Below are positions 17,387 to 26,240 of a DNA stretch of 64,000 nt, piece after piece. The notes under the pieces are model-generated. The model was given only the letters and a program-made list of their open reading frames with translations. It was not told the DNA's origin and searched no databases. Source of the stretch: Undibacterium sp. YM2 (GTDB taxonomy: Bacteria; Pseudomonadota; Gammaproteobacteria; Burkholderiales; Burkholderiaceae_D); assembly GCF_009937975.1 (NCBI RefSeq), contig NZ_AP018441.1:1674001-1738000 (forward strand). The letters are read 5' to 3'. Positions within the stretch are counted from its first letter, which is position 1; the number at the start of each line of letters is the position of its first letter. The position numbers and the translations under genes are program-made.

Positions 17387-18694
17387 CTAATCAGGGGGGT
17401 AATTTACCAAAATATCGAGTATTACGTATATAGACGGAAAGTCATCTCTCTGCACTTTGACGTGATAAGTGCCAATTTTTGTGGGCGCAAGATAATTACC
17501 TGACAAGTTAATGCTGCCGCCATCAGCTTCAATCACACTCCAGGTCACTGGCTGGCGTATATAGTTGACATTTGGTGGATAATTAATGCTTGCCTGCAAG
17601 CCCATGGTCGCACCCGGCATGACATTGACAATGTGCCTGTCCACGCTCAGCGTTGGCACAAAGTCAGGTGTGCTGTTATCCACGACTACCAGAGCAGTCG
17701 TGCTCAGTGAAGGATAATCCTCACGCTGTGCCCTGACATGATAAGTACCTGGCTTGCTGGGGGCGGTGTATTCGCCATTGATACTGATAACTCCACCATC
17801 GGTTTCCACAATCTGCCAGGTGACAGGTTGCCTTATATAGTTGATATCAGGTGGATAGTTGATGGCAGCATTGAATACCTGTTTGCTGCCTGGCTTCATG
17901 ATCAAGGCACCTGGGCTTATATCAATGCGGGGTGCTGTCTCCCAAAGGCCGGGACCACTGCATGACATGAACTGCTTGTCGACTAACTGTATTAAGCAGC
18001 CTGGACGGCCAAATACCGGGAGACCGGCAGGTGGATTCGTTTTCGCCAGCATGGTCAGTAGCGGCTCGTATAAATTTGCTGCCAATGCCAGGTTCAGGGT
18101 GTCCAGTATTTTGTCCTGAGCATCTCCACCTGCCGGGTTGGCGCTGGTGGCTGCTTTCAGGGGTGTGCTGTAAAAATCACTTATGCTACTGGTATCGAGC
18201 AAGCCGCTGAGTACATTGCGAATTTCGGTTTGCGCCGTCGTGACGTTGGTGCTGGTCAGGGTCTTTGTTACCGCATCCAGATCAGGATTGGTAAAAAAAG
18301 TAGCCATATCGGTACGCATGAGACGGGTAGAAAGCATCTCGGTCAAGGGCGTCAGGTTGATGACACCAGTATTGACCGCAAGCGCATGCAGTTTTTTGCC
18401 ATTCGCAGGATTGGAGGTTTCCAGTACGCAGGGAAGTGCACTACTTGCGGGCAGATTGATTTCAAACGTGCCATCGGCAGCAGTTTTTGTCGCCCCTGTA
18501 CCTGTGCGGCATTTGTAATTGACAGCCGAATCAGCGATGGCCTTGCCTATTGCCGCCGTGCCACGCAAGCTGAGACTGGTGACCTGTGGTGTTACCACAG
18601 GGTTGCTTGCAGACGAACTGCCACCACCACAGGCTGCCAGCAGGCTGGTCATCAGAGACAAGCTGCCTGTCAGTAATATATGTCGAGCTTTCAA
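17387..18694 (-). CDS. Lipoprotein with two tandem Ig-like repeats
   Basis: 435 residues. The lipobox is LLAAC with Cys at residue 22, followed by a GGGSSSAS linker, so it is predicted to be lipid-anchored. A middle region (about 40-240) resembles a carboxypeptidase-regulatory-like segment followed by an alpha-helical stretch. The C-terminal 180 residues hold two copies of a unit of about 90-100 residues, each with INYPP-N-YIRQPVTW, GG-I-I-GEYTAP and GTYHV-AQR-DYPS, an Ig-like/bacterial cell-surface arrangement. It is downstream of the phytase gene on the same strand. Function unknown; binding or adhesion is a guess. Confidence 0.8.
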   Translation of the reverse strand: MKARHILLTGSLSLMTSLLAACGGGSSSASNPVVTPQVTSLSLRGTAAIGKAIADSAVNYKCRTGTGATKTAADGTFEINLPASSALPCVLETSNPANGKKLHALAVNTGVINLTPLTEMLSTRLMRTDMATFFTNPDLDAVTKTLTSTNVTTAQTEIRNVLSGLLDTSSISDFYSTPLKAATSANPAGGDAQDKILDTLNLALAANLYEPLLTMLAKTNPPAGLPVFGRPGCLIQLVDKQFMSCSGPGLWETAPRIDISPGALIMKPGSKQVFNAAINYPPDINYIRQPVTWQIVETDGGVISINGEYTAPSKPGTYHVRAQREDYPSLSTTALVVVDNSTPDFVPTLSVDRHIVNVMPGATMGLQASINYPPNVNYIRQPVTWSVIEADGGSINLSGNYLAPTKIGTYHVKVQRDDFPSIYVILDILVNYPPD

Positions 18695-18794
18695 TTTGCC
18701 GCCTCATTATCTAATTTCACAGTCCACTATAATCATAGACGCTGAGGTAAAGCAGACTTCTGGAAAAGTGTCGGCAAATTGTCATGAATTTGTA

Positions 18795-18819
18795 TCGCGC
18801 CTGTTTTTTTCAGGCGCGA
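18795..18819 (-). terminator. GC-rich hairpin between phytase and lipoprotein genes
   Basis: A perfect 9-bp stem TCGCGCCTG / CAGGCGCGA with a seven-base T (A on the minus strand) loop lies 13 bases after the phytase stop. No T run follows on the minus strand, so it may stabilise the 3' end rather than terminate efficiently. Confidence 0.45.
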
Positions 18820-18831
18820 CACCAGTCAAAA

Positions 18832-20691
18832 TCACTCCAGCTTGAATGATCTGGCAATTGCAGACCAGGGGATATATTTGAAGTTTTGCGTACCATCCGG
18901 AAGGCGTTTGTAACCATCTTGCACGACCAGCATGCCTAGTGCGAACTCGCCGCCAAAATTGACAGAACTGACCTCTATCCCATCTGTTTCTGAAGTGCCA
19001 TCAATACCCTTGGCCAGATTCATGCCTACGCGAAACTTGCCGCGCAGACGATAAGGGGCTTGGGCTTCCAGCACCAGATAACTGCTGTCACCCTGGCTCG
19101 ATACCAGCAGGTAATTTTTCTGCTGACCAAAGTACATGGCCAGGCCCTCAACATCAGCCACCAGTTGTTTGCCAACAGGCATCACCATTTGCAAATCCGC
19201 AGGCTGATCTGCCTTGGCAGACGTGACCCAGATACCGCGCTTTTCTTCACCCATGAACAGGCGGTCAGTCTTGTCGTCCGCCACGCAGCCTTCCGGCTGA
19301 CTCTCCAGCTTGAAACTGCGCACCAGGCTGCTGCTGAAACCTTGCTCATTGTGATTGATGCGGAACTGCTGGTAAGTGCCATCCTTGTCATTCACAAAGG
19401 CTTCCAGACCACCGGTGCGTGGCTGGTACAGGCAAAAGCCATAGATTTTGTCCAGCTTGGTAGCGAAGCGGGCTGCCTCTGCTACTTGTCCCTGGTCATT
19501 GATGACATATAGCACCAGACTATTTTCATCACGCTGGGTCGCCATGGCGATGTCAAAACTCTGCTGACCCCACTTGATATGCTGGCGTACATCGACATTG
19601 TTCAAACGCCCGCTTTCCAGCAACTGGGTTTGCTTGCCCTGCATGTCGTACACCAGCAGGCCCTGTTTCTTATTGGTGCCCAGCACGCGTGAGAGCTTGG
19701 CATCTTGCGGGTGCGCCCAGATGGCTGGATCATCAGCAACATCGCCATGACGGGCGACGGTATCGGTTTGCACTGTGGGTTCGATGACCACTATCTCTGA
19801 GGCTGCTGGCTGCGTCCAGGCAGTACTGCTGGAGCGCCAGGTTTTTGCCTGTTCATCCTGCAGCAGAAAATCCAGTTTATTGCCGGATGCATTCACATGG
19901 ATATTCGTTGCACTGTAAGGCAGGTTCAAGATTTGTTCAGGATAGAAATGCTGCCCATCTTTTTGGCGATACAGATGCAGTTTCTTGCCAACGGCATCTA
20001 GCACCGCCACGCCACCCGGTAACGCATTGATGGCACCTGCACCTCCTTGCAATTTTCCAAATGGAGCAAGCATGGCGACAGGTTTCAGTTTGGCTGCAGT
20101 TTCTGCCTCTGCCGTAAATGCCCAGACGCCGCTATCTGGCACGCTCAGGTAGAGGGTCTGGCTCTGGTCATCGACACGGCAATGCTTGCTGTGTGGTGGC
20201 AGCGCCAGCTTGCGTACCAGTTGCGCGTTGCCTTTGTGCATGACCCATTGTTCGCTCAGTCCTTCCTTGCCAATCAGGAAGACATGATCCAGCTGTTGTG
20301 CATCACGGTACAGACATACACTTTCCAGTGAAAAATCTGGAGAAGCCATGCTGGCTTGCAAACGCAGTTGCCCGGTTTTTATATTTGCTAAGTAGGCATA
20401 CGTCTTTTGCGTGTCGGCATCCGTGAAGACCGCCAGCATGCCATCTGTGTGAGGGCGGGCATCAAGGTGTTTTGCCCGCAGGCTGACTTTGCTGCGTTCC
20501 TTGCCTTGCGCGTCCAGAAGACGCACTCCTTGTTTGTCTAGTGTGAGCCAGCCGCCATCTGGCAGGGCGATTATTTCCTGGGCTCTGCCAGTGACTGCGG
20601 GTGGCAAACCTGCTGCTGAAACGCAGGAAAAGGTCAGTATTGATGCCAGACTCGATATCAGATATTTTGTTTTCATCGTTTTCATTCTCAT
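18832..20691 (-). CDS. Beta-propeller phytase, dual-domain, secreted
   Basis: 619 residues with a signal peptide (LISSLASILTFSCVSAAG, residues about 11-28). The C-terminal half (from about residue 305) has the catalytic phytase propeller pattern: VARHGDVADDPAIWAHP, GTNKKQGLLVYDMQGK, GRLNNVDVR, EGCVADDKTDRLFMGEE and DVEGLAMY. These acidic residues bind calcium and phytate. The N-terminal 270 residues look like a second, degenerate propeller, as in reported dual-domain phytases. Its start overlaps the TonB-receptor stop by one base, so it is translationally coupled. The pair probably releases phosphate or inositol from phytate and imports a product. An alternative start at residue 3 or 6 is possible. 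Confidence 0.9.
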   Translation of the reverse strand: MRMKTMKTKYLISSLASILTFSCVSAAGLPPAVTGRAQEIIALPDGGWLTLDKQGVRLLDAQGKERSKVSLRAKHLDARPHTDGMLAVFTDADTQKTYAYLANIKTGQLRLQASMASPDFSLESVCLYRDAQQLDHVFLIGKEGLSEQWVMHKGNAQLVRKLALPPHSKHCRVDDQSQTLYLSVPDSGVWAFTAEAETAAKLKPVAMLAPFGKLQGGAGAINALPGGVAVLDAVGKKLHLYRQKDGQHFYPEQILNLPYSATNIHVNASGNKLDFLLQDEQAKTWRSSSTAWTQPAASEIVVIEPTVQTDTVARHGDVADDPAIWAHPQDAKLSRVLGTNKKQGLLVYDMQGKQTQLLESGRLNNVDVRQHIKWGQQSFDIAMATQRDENSLVLYVINDQGQVAEAARFATKLDKIYGFCLYQPRTGGLEAFVNDKDGTYQQFRINHNEQGFSSSLVRSFKLESQPEGCVADDKTDRLFMGEEKRGIWVTSAKADQPADLQMVMPVGKQLVADVEGLAMYFGQQKNYLLVSSQGDSSYLVLEAQAPYRLRGKFRVGMNLAKGIDGTSETDGIEVSSVNFGGEFALGMLVVQDGYKRLPDGTQNFKYIPWSAIARSFKLE

Positions 20692-23228
20692 CAGAATACG
20701 CTGGCTTTCAGGCTGATTTTGTAAGTACGTCCATATTGTTCATATTGCGCGTTGTACTGATGCGCACCTTGGTATACATAGTATTTTTCATTGTTCAGGT
20801 TTGCCGCTTCAAAGACCAGTTGGAAGCGCTTGCTGAGTTGATAGGCCAGCGAAAAATCGAGCTGCTTTTGGGTGTCAACAATACGGTCCTGATCTGCGCG
20901 CAAAATATCCGTACCCAGTTCCAGCAGATAAGGAGATTTATAGTTGAGCGCGAGACGGCTGCTGACACGGCCATGCTCGTAACCCAGCATCAGGTTCATG
21001 ACACGGTCAGACTGACCGGGCAGGCTGATGGAACGGCTACGGGATTTACCCAGTGCAGTATCAAAACGGGCAATGTCAGCACTGGAGCGTGTCAAGCTGG
21101 CATTCGCACCAACGATCAGATATTTCCACGGAGCCGGCAACATGCGCAAAGGTTGCGAGTAAGACAGTTCCAGGCCTTTTACATTGGCTGTATCACCGTT
21201 CGCATAGGACACCGCACTGGTATAGCCCTGCCATGCGCCTGAACCGGCCAGGTTGGTGGTGTAGGTGAAGTTCTTGATATCCTTGTTGAACAGATAGGCA
21301 GATACGCTGCCATCATGGCTCAGAATTTTTTCTACACCCAGATCAAGATTACTGGCTTTCAGTGGTTTCAAATCCGGGTTGCCAATCACTGCCTCGGTAG
21401 TGCTGGTGAGGTTGATGCCGGGTGCCAGTTGGCTGAAGTTGGCACGCACGACAGCATTGGTCCAGGCCGCGCGCACACTGGTTTTCTGGTCCAGGTCATA
21501 GCGCAGGTGCAGGGACGGCAACCAGTCGGAATAACTGCGCTGGCGGCTGATGGCTTGCAGGCTGGTACCTCCAGTCACTTGCGTGCCAGCGGCATCAAAC
21601 TGCGTGCGCTCTACGCGGGCACCGGCCAGTATGTGTAGCTTATCCATGTCGAAGCTGTTTTGCAGATAAGCGGCGTCAATATTTTCATTGATCTTGTAAT
21701 CATTGATGGCAGATTCCAGCACCAGGCGCGCAGCATTTCTGTCCAGGCCTGCCACGCGGGCGCGTATCAAGTCAGCACTGATGGCGGTGCCTATATTACC
21801 CAGGGGATAATCGAGCGCCTGGTTTTGGACGAAGGCGCTCATGGACGTAGAGCCCGGCCCCCAGTAATTGCCACTGCTGGTTTTGCTACTGTTGTAAGTC
21901 CATTGATTGGTGTCATTGGTCTTTTCACGACGGCTGCTCTTGGCACCGAATTTCAGATTCGATTCAAACTGCTCGAAATGGAACTTACGGGTCAGATCAA
22001 ATTTGAGATGCTGTTCAGTATCCTTGGAAAAACGCTGTTGCAGGCTGATGGCATTCAGGCTGTAGTTCGCCGGATCATACAGGCTGGCCGGGCCTATGAT
22101 CTTGGGTATTTCTCCATCGACAAAACCAACGCCGGCGAAATTGGCATTGCCACGGAAGCGGCCATCATTCAGGGCTTCAGGCGTATCTTCACTGGCGCGG
22201 CTGGAGCCTGCTGCCAGGTCCAGTTTCCAGTCCTTGAATTTTTGTTCCGTGCCCAGCTCGATGGAGCTGATGGTCTGGGTATATTTACGCTGGCGTATGC
22301 GGCGCTCTGCTCTGGCCGTAGTCGTTGCACCTTCGGCCAGAGTGCCGCTGGCAAAGCTGCCTATGGTGATGCGGTCGCGTACTTCATCATCGCTGAAGTC
22401 ACTCAAAAAGCCGTGCATAAAGTAAGTCTGTGATGCAGTCGGCTTGTAATCCAGGTTTAATGCATAGGCATGTCGTTCACGCACAGGCAGGTAATCACGC
22501 AATTCAAATCCACCCAGTTTGCCATTGTCCCAGGCACCACCGGTTTCCACATTGTCTGAACCAAAGCTGCGTTTCTCAGCGCTAATGCCAGCAGCGATAC
22601 CCAGCTTGCCACCAGCAAAGCGGTCAGCCCACAAGAGACCTGCATTAGGGCTGGTCTTGCCTGTAACCTGGTCATAGCTGGCACCCGTATTCAAAGTGAG
22701 AAATTTCCCTGGCAAATCAAAGGCAGTCAGGCTCTTGACTTCGACCGCGCCGCCGAGTGAGCTGGCATCCTGTTCAGGGCGCAGGGTCTTGGTGACTTCC
22801 AGTGAACGTATCATCCCGGCAGGCAATACATCGAGCGCTACCGCACGGCGGCTGGCCTCTGGTGAGGGCACAAGAGCACCGTTGATCGTGACGCCATTCA
22901 GGTCAGCACCCAGACCACGTACAACAATATAGCGGCCTTCGCCCTGATCACGCTGTACCGAGATGCCGGGCAGGCGTGCCAATGCTTCAGCTGCATTTTT
23001 ATCTGGCAGGCCACCGATGTCATCACTACTGACCACGCTGACGATATTGTCGGCCTTTTCCTGCATCTCCAGCGCCTTGCGCAAACTGGCACGCTGGCCG
23101 CTGATGACAACGCTGCTGGCATCACTGACAGTTACGTTCGGCCCCTGGGCATTGGCGTTCAGCATGGCTGAGATGCCCAGCATGATGATGGATAGTTGGG
23201 GGACAGGTTTTTTCTTCAGGGTTTTCAT
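20691..23228 (-). CDS. TonB-dependent outer membrane receptor, phytase-linked
   Basis: 845 residues with a signal peptide (LSIIMLGISAMLNANAQ). The N-terminal plug domain contains VVSSDDIGGLPDKNAAEALARLPGISVQRDQGEGRYIVVRGLGADLNGVTINGALVPSPE, the form usual in the carbohydrate-type TonB receptor subfamily. The beta-barrel fills the rest and ends in aromatic SLKASVF, as expected for outer membrane insertion. It is the first gene of an operon with the beta-propeller phytase, so phytate, an inositol phosphate or a metal complex of it is the probable substrate. No exbB/exbD/tonB lies beside it; exbBD at 38.4 kb could supply energy. Confidence 0.92.
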   Translation of the reverse strand: MKTLKKKPVPQLSIIMLGISAMLNANAQGPNVTVSDASSVVISGQRASLRKALEMQEKADNIVSVVSSDDIGGLPDKNAAEALARLPGISVQRDQGEGRYIVVRGLGADLNGVTINGALVPSPEASRRAVALDVLPAGMIRSLEVTKTLRPEQDASSLGGAVEVKSLTAFDLPGKFLTLNTGASYDQVTGKTSPNAGLLWADRFAGGKLGIAAGISAEKRSFGSDNVETGGAWDNGKLGGFELRDYLPVRERHAYALNLDYKPTASQTYFMHGFLSDFSDDEVRDRITIGSFASGTLAEGATTTARAERRIRQRKYTQTISSIELGTEQKFKDWKLDLAAGSSRASEDTPEALNDGRFRGNANFAGVGFVDGEIPKIIGPASLYDPANYSLNAISLQQRFSKDTEQHLKFDLTRKFHFEQFESNLKFGAKSSRREKTNDTNQWTYNSSKTSSGNYWGPGSTSMSAFVQNQALDYPLGNIGTAISADLIRARVAGLDRNAARLVLESAINDYKINENIDAAYLQNSFDMDKLHILAGARVERTQFDAAGTQVTGGTSLQAISRQRSYSDWLPSLHLRYDLDQKTSVRAAWTNAVVRANFSQLAPGINLTSTTEAVIGNPDLKPLKASNLDLGVEKILSHDGSVSAYLFNKDIKNFTYTTNLAGSGAWQGYTSAVSYANGDTANVKGLELSYSQPLRMLPAPWKYLIVGANASLTRSSADIARFDTALGKSRSRSISLPGQSDRVMNLMLGYEHGRVSSRLALNYKSPYLLELGTDILRADQDRIVDTQKQLDFSLAYQLSKRFQLVFEAANLNNEKYYVYQGAHQYNAQYEQYGRTYKISLKASVF

Positions 23229-23429
23229 GAGTGAAATTTTCCGCAGGTAATGGATGGCATAGAGTGGGCGGATTCTAGGAGTTACATGTGTCGGGTTTGT
23301 GACAGATGGGAGCAGGATTTGCCGTTGCGGGGAAATCGCACTGTAAATCGCGAAGATGTGAGCTGAAATGACTTTTGCGTTTGGCGATACTCAACTGATA
23401 ACGGGCCCATTTTGAAAAACAGACCAAAA

Positions 23430-23560
23430 AGCTCACCACAGAGACACAGAGGAAGAAAGAAGAGAATACTCAAATCAAGTCTATCCATTTTGGCAAAGAG
23501 ATTTTTTCCTCTTGCTTTTCTCAGTGTCTCTGTGTCTCTGTGCCTCTGCGGTGAAAGGTC
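23430..23560. repeat. Imperfect inverted repeat of the CAGAGACACAGAG type
   Basis: The 486-bp gap between the TonB receptor and the GGDEF gene holds a left arm near 23431-23457 (CACCACAGAGACACAGAGG) and a right arm near 23519-23557, whose reverse complement reads CACCGCAGAGGCACAGAGAC followed by ACAGAG. This sequence type recurs in intergenic regions of many unrelated bacteria. It creates a spurious reading frame of 115 codons on the minus strand. I see no gene in the remainder of the gap. Confidence 0.65.
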
Positions 23561-23714
23561 TTTCAGGCATTGAACCCGTGAAGATGAAAAAGAACTGAGC
23601 CGTTTGCACCCCCGTTGTTTTTCATCCATATGCCATACGAAAATGAACGCATGTCATCGTCCCGTCACGCACGTCCATTACCCTCGCGCGACTTGACCTT
23701 AGGATGTGAATGCA

Positions 23715-24638
23715 ATGCTTAAAAATTCCATGCTGCGCCTGCATAGAAACTTCATTATCACTGCCTGCGTGGCATTGATTGCCTTTATTTTTCTATATGC
23801 CTATATGGGCACACCCAAGCCCTTCATCAAATGGAAGTGGATGGACATCGTCGGTGAAGGCGGTACCTCGGTGATGTCTGGCCTGTGGTTGCTGATCATG
23901 CTCAGCAGCCGTCCCAAGGGGCTGGTGACGCGGCTGTTTGCATTTGGCCTGGCAGCCATCATGTTGGGTTCATGGGCAGATTGCCTGGATGAGTTTTTTG
24001 CGATACCCAAGGAAGATGTCTGGGATAACTGGCTGGAATCCATGCTGGTCTTTGCCGGTATGCTCATCGTCACTGCCGGCATGTATTACTGGCGCGAAGA
24101 ACAGTTCACGCTGAATGAACATTTGCAAAAGCGTGAGCGTCTGTTCCGTGACCACCGTGCAATTGACCGTGTGACCCAGCTCAGCAATGCTGATTATTTG
24201 CGCCTGCAAATCAAGCAGGAGCTGGACAGCCATCCCGGCGTGCCCTGTGCGCTGGTGTTGCTGGACATAGACCAGTTCCATCTGATCAACCGTCAGCATG
24301 GACAGCATGAGGGCGACCGTGTCTTGCAGGCTGTCAGCCACATGCTCTTGCTGAACCTGCGTAATGAAGATGTGTTATGTCGTTATGCAGGCGACAGGTT
24401 TGCCCTGGTCTTGCATGACACCAGTCTGGAAGAGGCGCAGGCACTGGCCGTGCATCTGTGCAAGATGGTCAGGCAGATGCGTTATTGCGCCAAAGAGGCG
24501 ACGCTGGAAATCAGCATGCGTCATGCCTGCACTATGGCAGACGATGCGCCAGATACTTTGTTGAGCAGGCTCAGCCGCGCAGTGGAAGCCAATGCACTTG
24601 CCTCTGCTGAGACGCAGTTGGCAACGAGGGGCTTGTAA
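23715..24638 (+). CDS. Membrane GGDEF-like protein with degenerate active site
   Basis: 307 residues from the ATG at 23715; a GTG nine bases earlier would sit on the AGGA site itself. Four hydrophobic segments occupy residues about 15-125, then a short coiled linker. A GGDEF fold follows (about 150-300) with LVLLDIDQFHLINRQHGQHEGDRVL but with AGDRF (in RYAGDRFALVL) in place of GGDEF. Loss of the second Gly and the Glu predicts no diguanylate cyclase activity, so it may act as a GTP or c-di-GMP sensor. Its stop overlaps the ATG of the AraC gene (TAATG), suggesting that the two work together. Confidence 0.87.
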   Translation: MLKNSMLRLHRNFIITACVALIAFIFLYAYMGTPKPFIKWKWMDIVGEGGTSVMSGLWLLIMLSSRPKGLVTRLFAFGLAAIMLGSWADCLDEFFAIPKEDVWDNWLESMLVFAGMLIVTAGMYYWREEQFTLNEHLQKRERLFRDHRAIDRVTQLSNADYLRLQIKQELDSHPGVPCALVLLDIDQFHLINRQHGQHEGDRVLQAVSHMLLLNLRNEDVLCRYAGDRFALVLHDTSLEEAQALAVHLCKMVRQMRYCAKEATLEISMRHACTMADDAPDTLLSRLSRAVEANALASAETQLATRGL

Positions 24639-25693
24639 TGCATTTCCATCAGGCGGCAGACGCCTGCCTGCAAGCCGGGTACCATGCGGCGCAGATATTG
24701 GCCTATACGCGCAGCCGCGAAGTCGATGATGAGCTCATCTTGCGTAGTGTAAGCCTTGAGGCGGCACGGATCACGCAAGGGCAATGTAGCATCAGTCCGC
24801 AGCAATATCTGCAACTGCTGGGTAACGCACTACAGGCCCTGCGCAGTGCCGACAGCAGTTTCATGCTGGGACAGCAAATGCTGCCTGGGCATTTTGGCAG
24901 CGTCAGTCATGCATTATTGCAGGCACAAAGCCTGCGGCAGGCATTGGAGATTTTGTGCGCGCATTCCACCCGCCTGTGTCCTTTGCTCAGACCCAGGTTC
25001 AGTGAAGGCAAGGATATGGCTGTCTTGTACTGGATGAATAGCTATGGCGCCCCCAGTCTGCACCCGGCAATAGTCGAGATGCACATGACAGCCGTGGTTG
25101 CGATGTGTCGTTGGCTTAGTGGTGTGCGCTTGCCATGGCGCTTTTGTTTCAACCGCAGCGCTGCCCGTCACACCGAGCAACATGAAGTACACCTCGGCAG
25201 TGAGTTGCGTTTTAATTGCCATCTGGATGCCATGTTGATCGCCACAGAATACCTGGATTTGCCGTGGCCACGCGGTAATGCGCTGGCAGCCAGCCTGGCC
25301 TTGCAACAGGCACAGCAAGAAGCCTTGCTCAGCGATGAAACGCCGAGCCTGTTAAATGCGGTCTATGATTACCTGCTGACCCATATACGAGGCAACCCCA
25401 GCCTGGAGCAACTGGCGGCCGCATTTGCAGTTAGCCCGGCCAGCATGAAACGCTATCTGGCCAAAGAGGGTACGCATTTCCAGGCCGAGCTGGATCAGGT
25501 CCGCACGCATGTCGCCCTGTATTTATTCCATAGCAGACATTACGACAATGAGGCAGTTGCCATGCACCTGGGTTTTCATGATGCGAATAATTTCCGGCGT
25601 TCTTTCAAGCGCTGGACAGGGCTGACGCCCAGCAGCCTGAAAGAAAATCTGACTCAGGATTTTCCTGGACTGAATTTCAGTGTTGGAATCTGA
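24638..25693 (+). CDS. AraC-family transcriptional regulator (OruR/ArgR-like N-terminus)
   Basis: 351 residues. The N-terminal domain (about 15-210) is of the Arabinose_bd-like type found in OruR-type regulators, with ALLQAQSLRQALEILCAHSTRLCPLL. The C-terminal pair of helix-turn-helix motifs (about 245-345) includes LEQLAAAFAVSPASMKRYLAKEG and VAMHLGFHDANNFRRSFKRWTGLTPSSLKE. The start codon overlaps the stop of the degenerate GGDEF gene, which implies coupled translation. Target genes and inducer are not visible. Confidence 0.93.
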   Translation: MHFHQAADACLQAGYHAAQILAYTRSREVDDELILRSVSLEAARITQGQCSISPQQYLQLLGNALQALRSADSSFMLGQQMLPGHFGSVSHALLQAQSLRQALEILCAHSTRLCPLLRPRFSEGKDMAVLYWMNSYGAPSLHPAIVEMHMTAVVAMCRWLSGVRLPWRFCFNRSAARHTEQHEVHLGSELRFNCHLDAMLIATEYLDLPWPRGNALAASLALQQAQQEALLSDETPSLLNAVYDYLLTHIRGNPSLEQLAAAFAVSPASMKRYLAKEGTHFQAELDQVRTHVALYLFHSRHYDNEAVAMHLGFHDANNFRRSFKRWTGLTPSSLKENLTQDFPGLNFSVGI

Positions 25694-25732
25694 TGGTGGG
25701 ATAATAATCAGGCGATTTCTTCCACCACTGGA

Positions 25733-26026
25733 TCAATGTATATCCTTGATCCGTCGTTCATACGGCACGCTTGAATCTTTACCCCGGTTTTGCCGTACGC
25801 TCACGGAAATGATTTTCAATAATATCCTGATGAGTACAAAAGCAATAAACAAGGTAATGATCAGCGGAATAATCGTGATCAGCAGCGCGATAGCAAGAAT
25901 GATAACCAGGATTTTTGGCAAGGGCGTGCGCAGCAGGCGTTCTCCTACCTTTTGTCCTATCTGACGAAACTCTTGTGCTGCCTGTCGGCAGACAGAGTAC
26001 AGGTATTGGCTGATGCTATTTTTCAT
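25733..26026 (-). CDS. Small membrane protein, hypothetical
   Basis: 97 residues from the ATG at 26026, which has an AGGAG ribosome-binding site; the frame runs on to 26089 without one. An amphipathic N-terminus (YLYSVCRQAAQEFRQIGQKVGERLL) precedes one long or two short membrane segments (LPKILVIILAIALLITIIPLIITLFIAFVLIRILL) and a charged tail. I do not recognise the family. It is convergent with the AraC gene and lies upstream of a bidirectional-looking hairpin. Confidence 0.65.
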   Translation of the reverse strand: MKNSISQYLYSVCRQAAQEFRQIGQKVGERLLRTPLPKILVIILAIALLITIIPLIITLFIAFVLIRILLKIISVSVRQNRGKDSSVPYERRIKDIH

Positions 26027-26183
26027 GGGTAACTCCTGAATCGGTGCTTGCCTGATCTGAAAATCAGGCGATGGGGGCATTATCAGCATGCTTGCGCAAA
26101 TAATCTACGGTAATTTTAATGCGAAATTGCCGTTCCCTGTTTTTCAGGGCCAATTCTGTAGTGTATTCCCTTGATAGAAGCGA

Positions 26184-26215
26184 AAAGAGCGACCAGCTTG
26201 GTCGCTCTTTTATTT
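26184..26215 (-). terminator. Intrinsic terminator near the S9 peptidase gene
   Basis: A perfect stem AAAGAGCGACC / GGTCGCTCTTT with loop AGCTT lies 25-57 bases after the peptidase stop (which is at 26241 on the minus strand). A-rich and T-rich flanks on the two sides allow termination in either direction. Confidence 0.75.
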
Positions 26216-26240
26216 CAGCTGACTACGGCTAGTTCATTAC

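Noticed and set aside
23282..23629. 115-codon open frame on the minus strand
   Set aside because: It translates the CAGAGACACAGAG repeat and has low-complexity junk composition.
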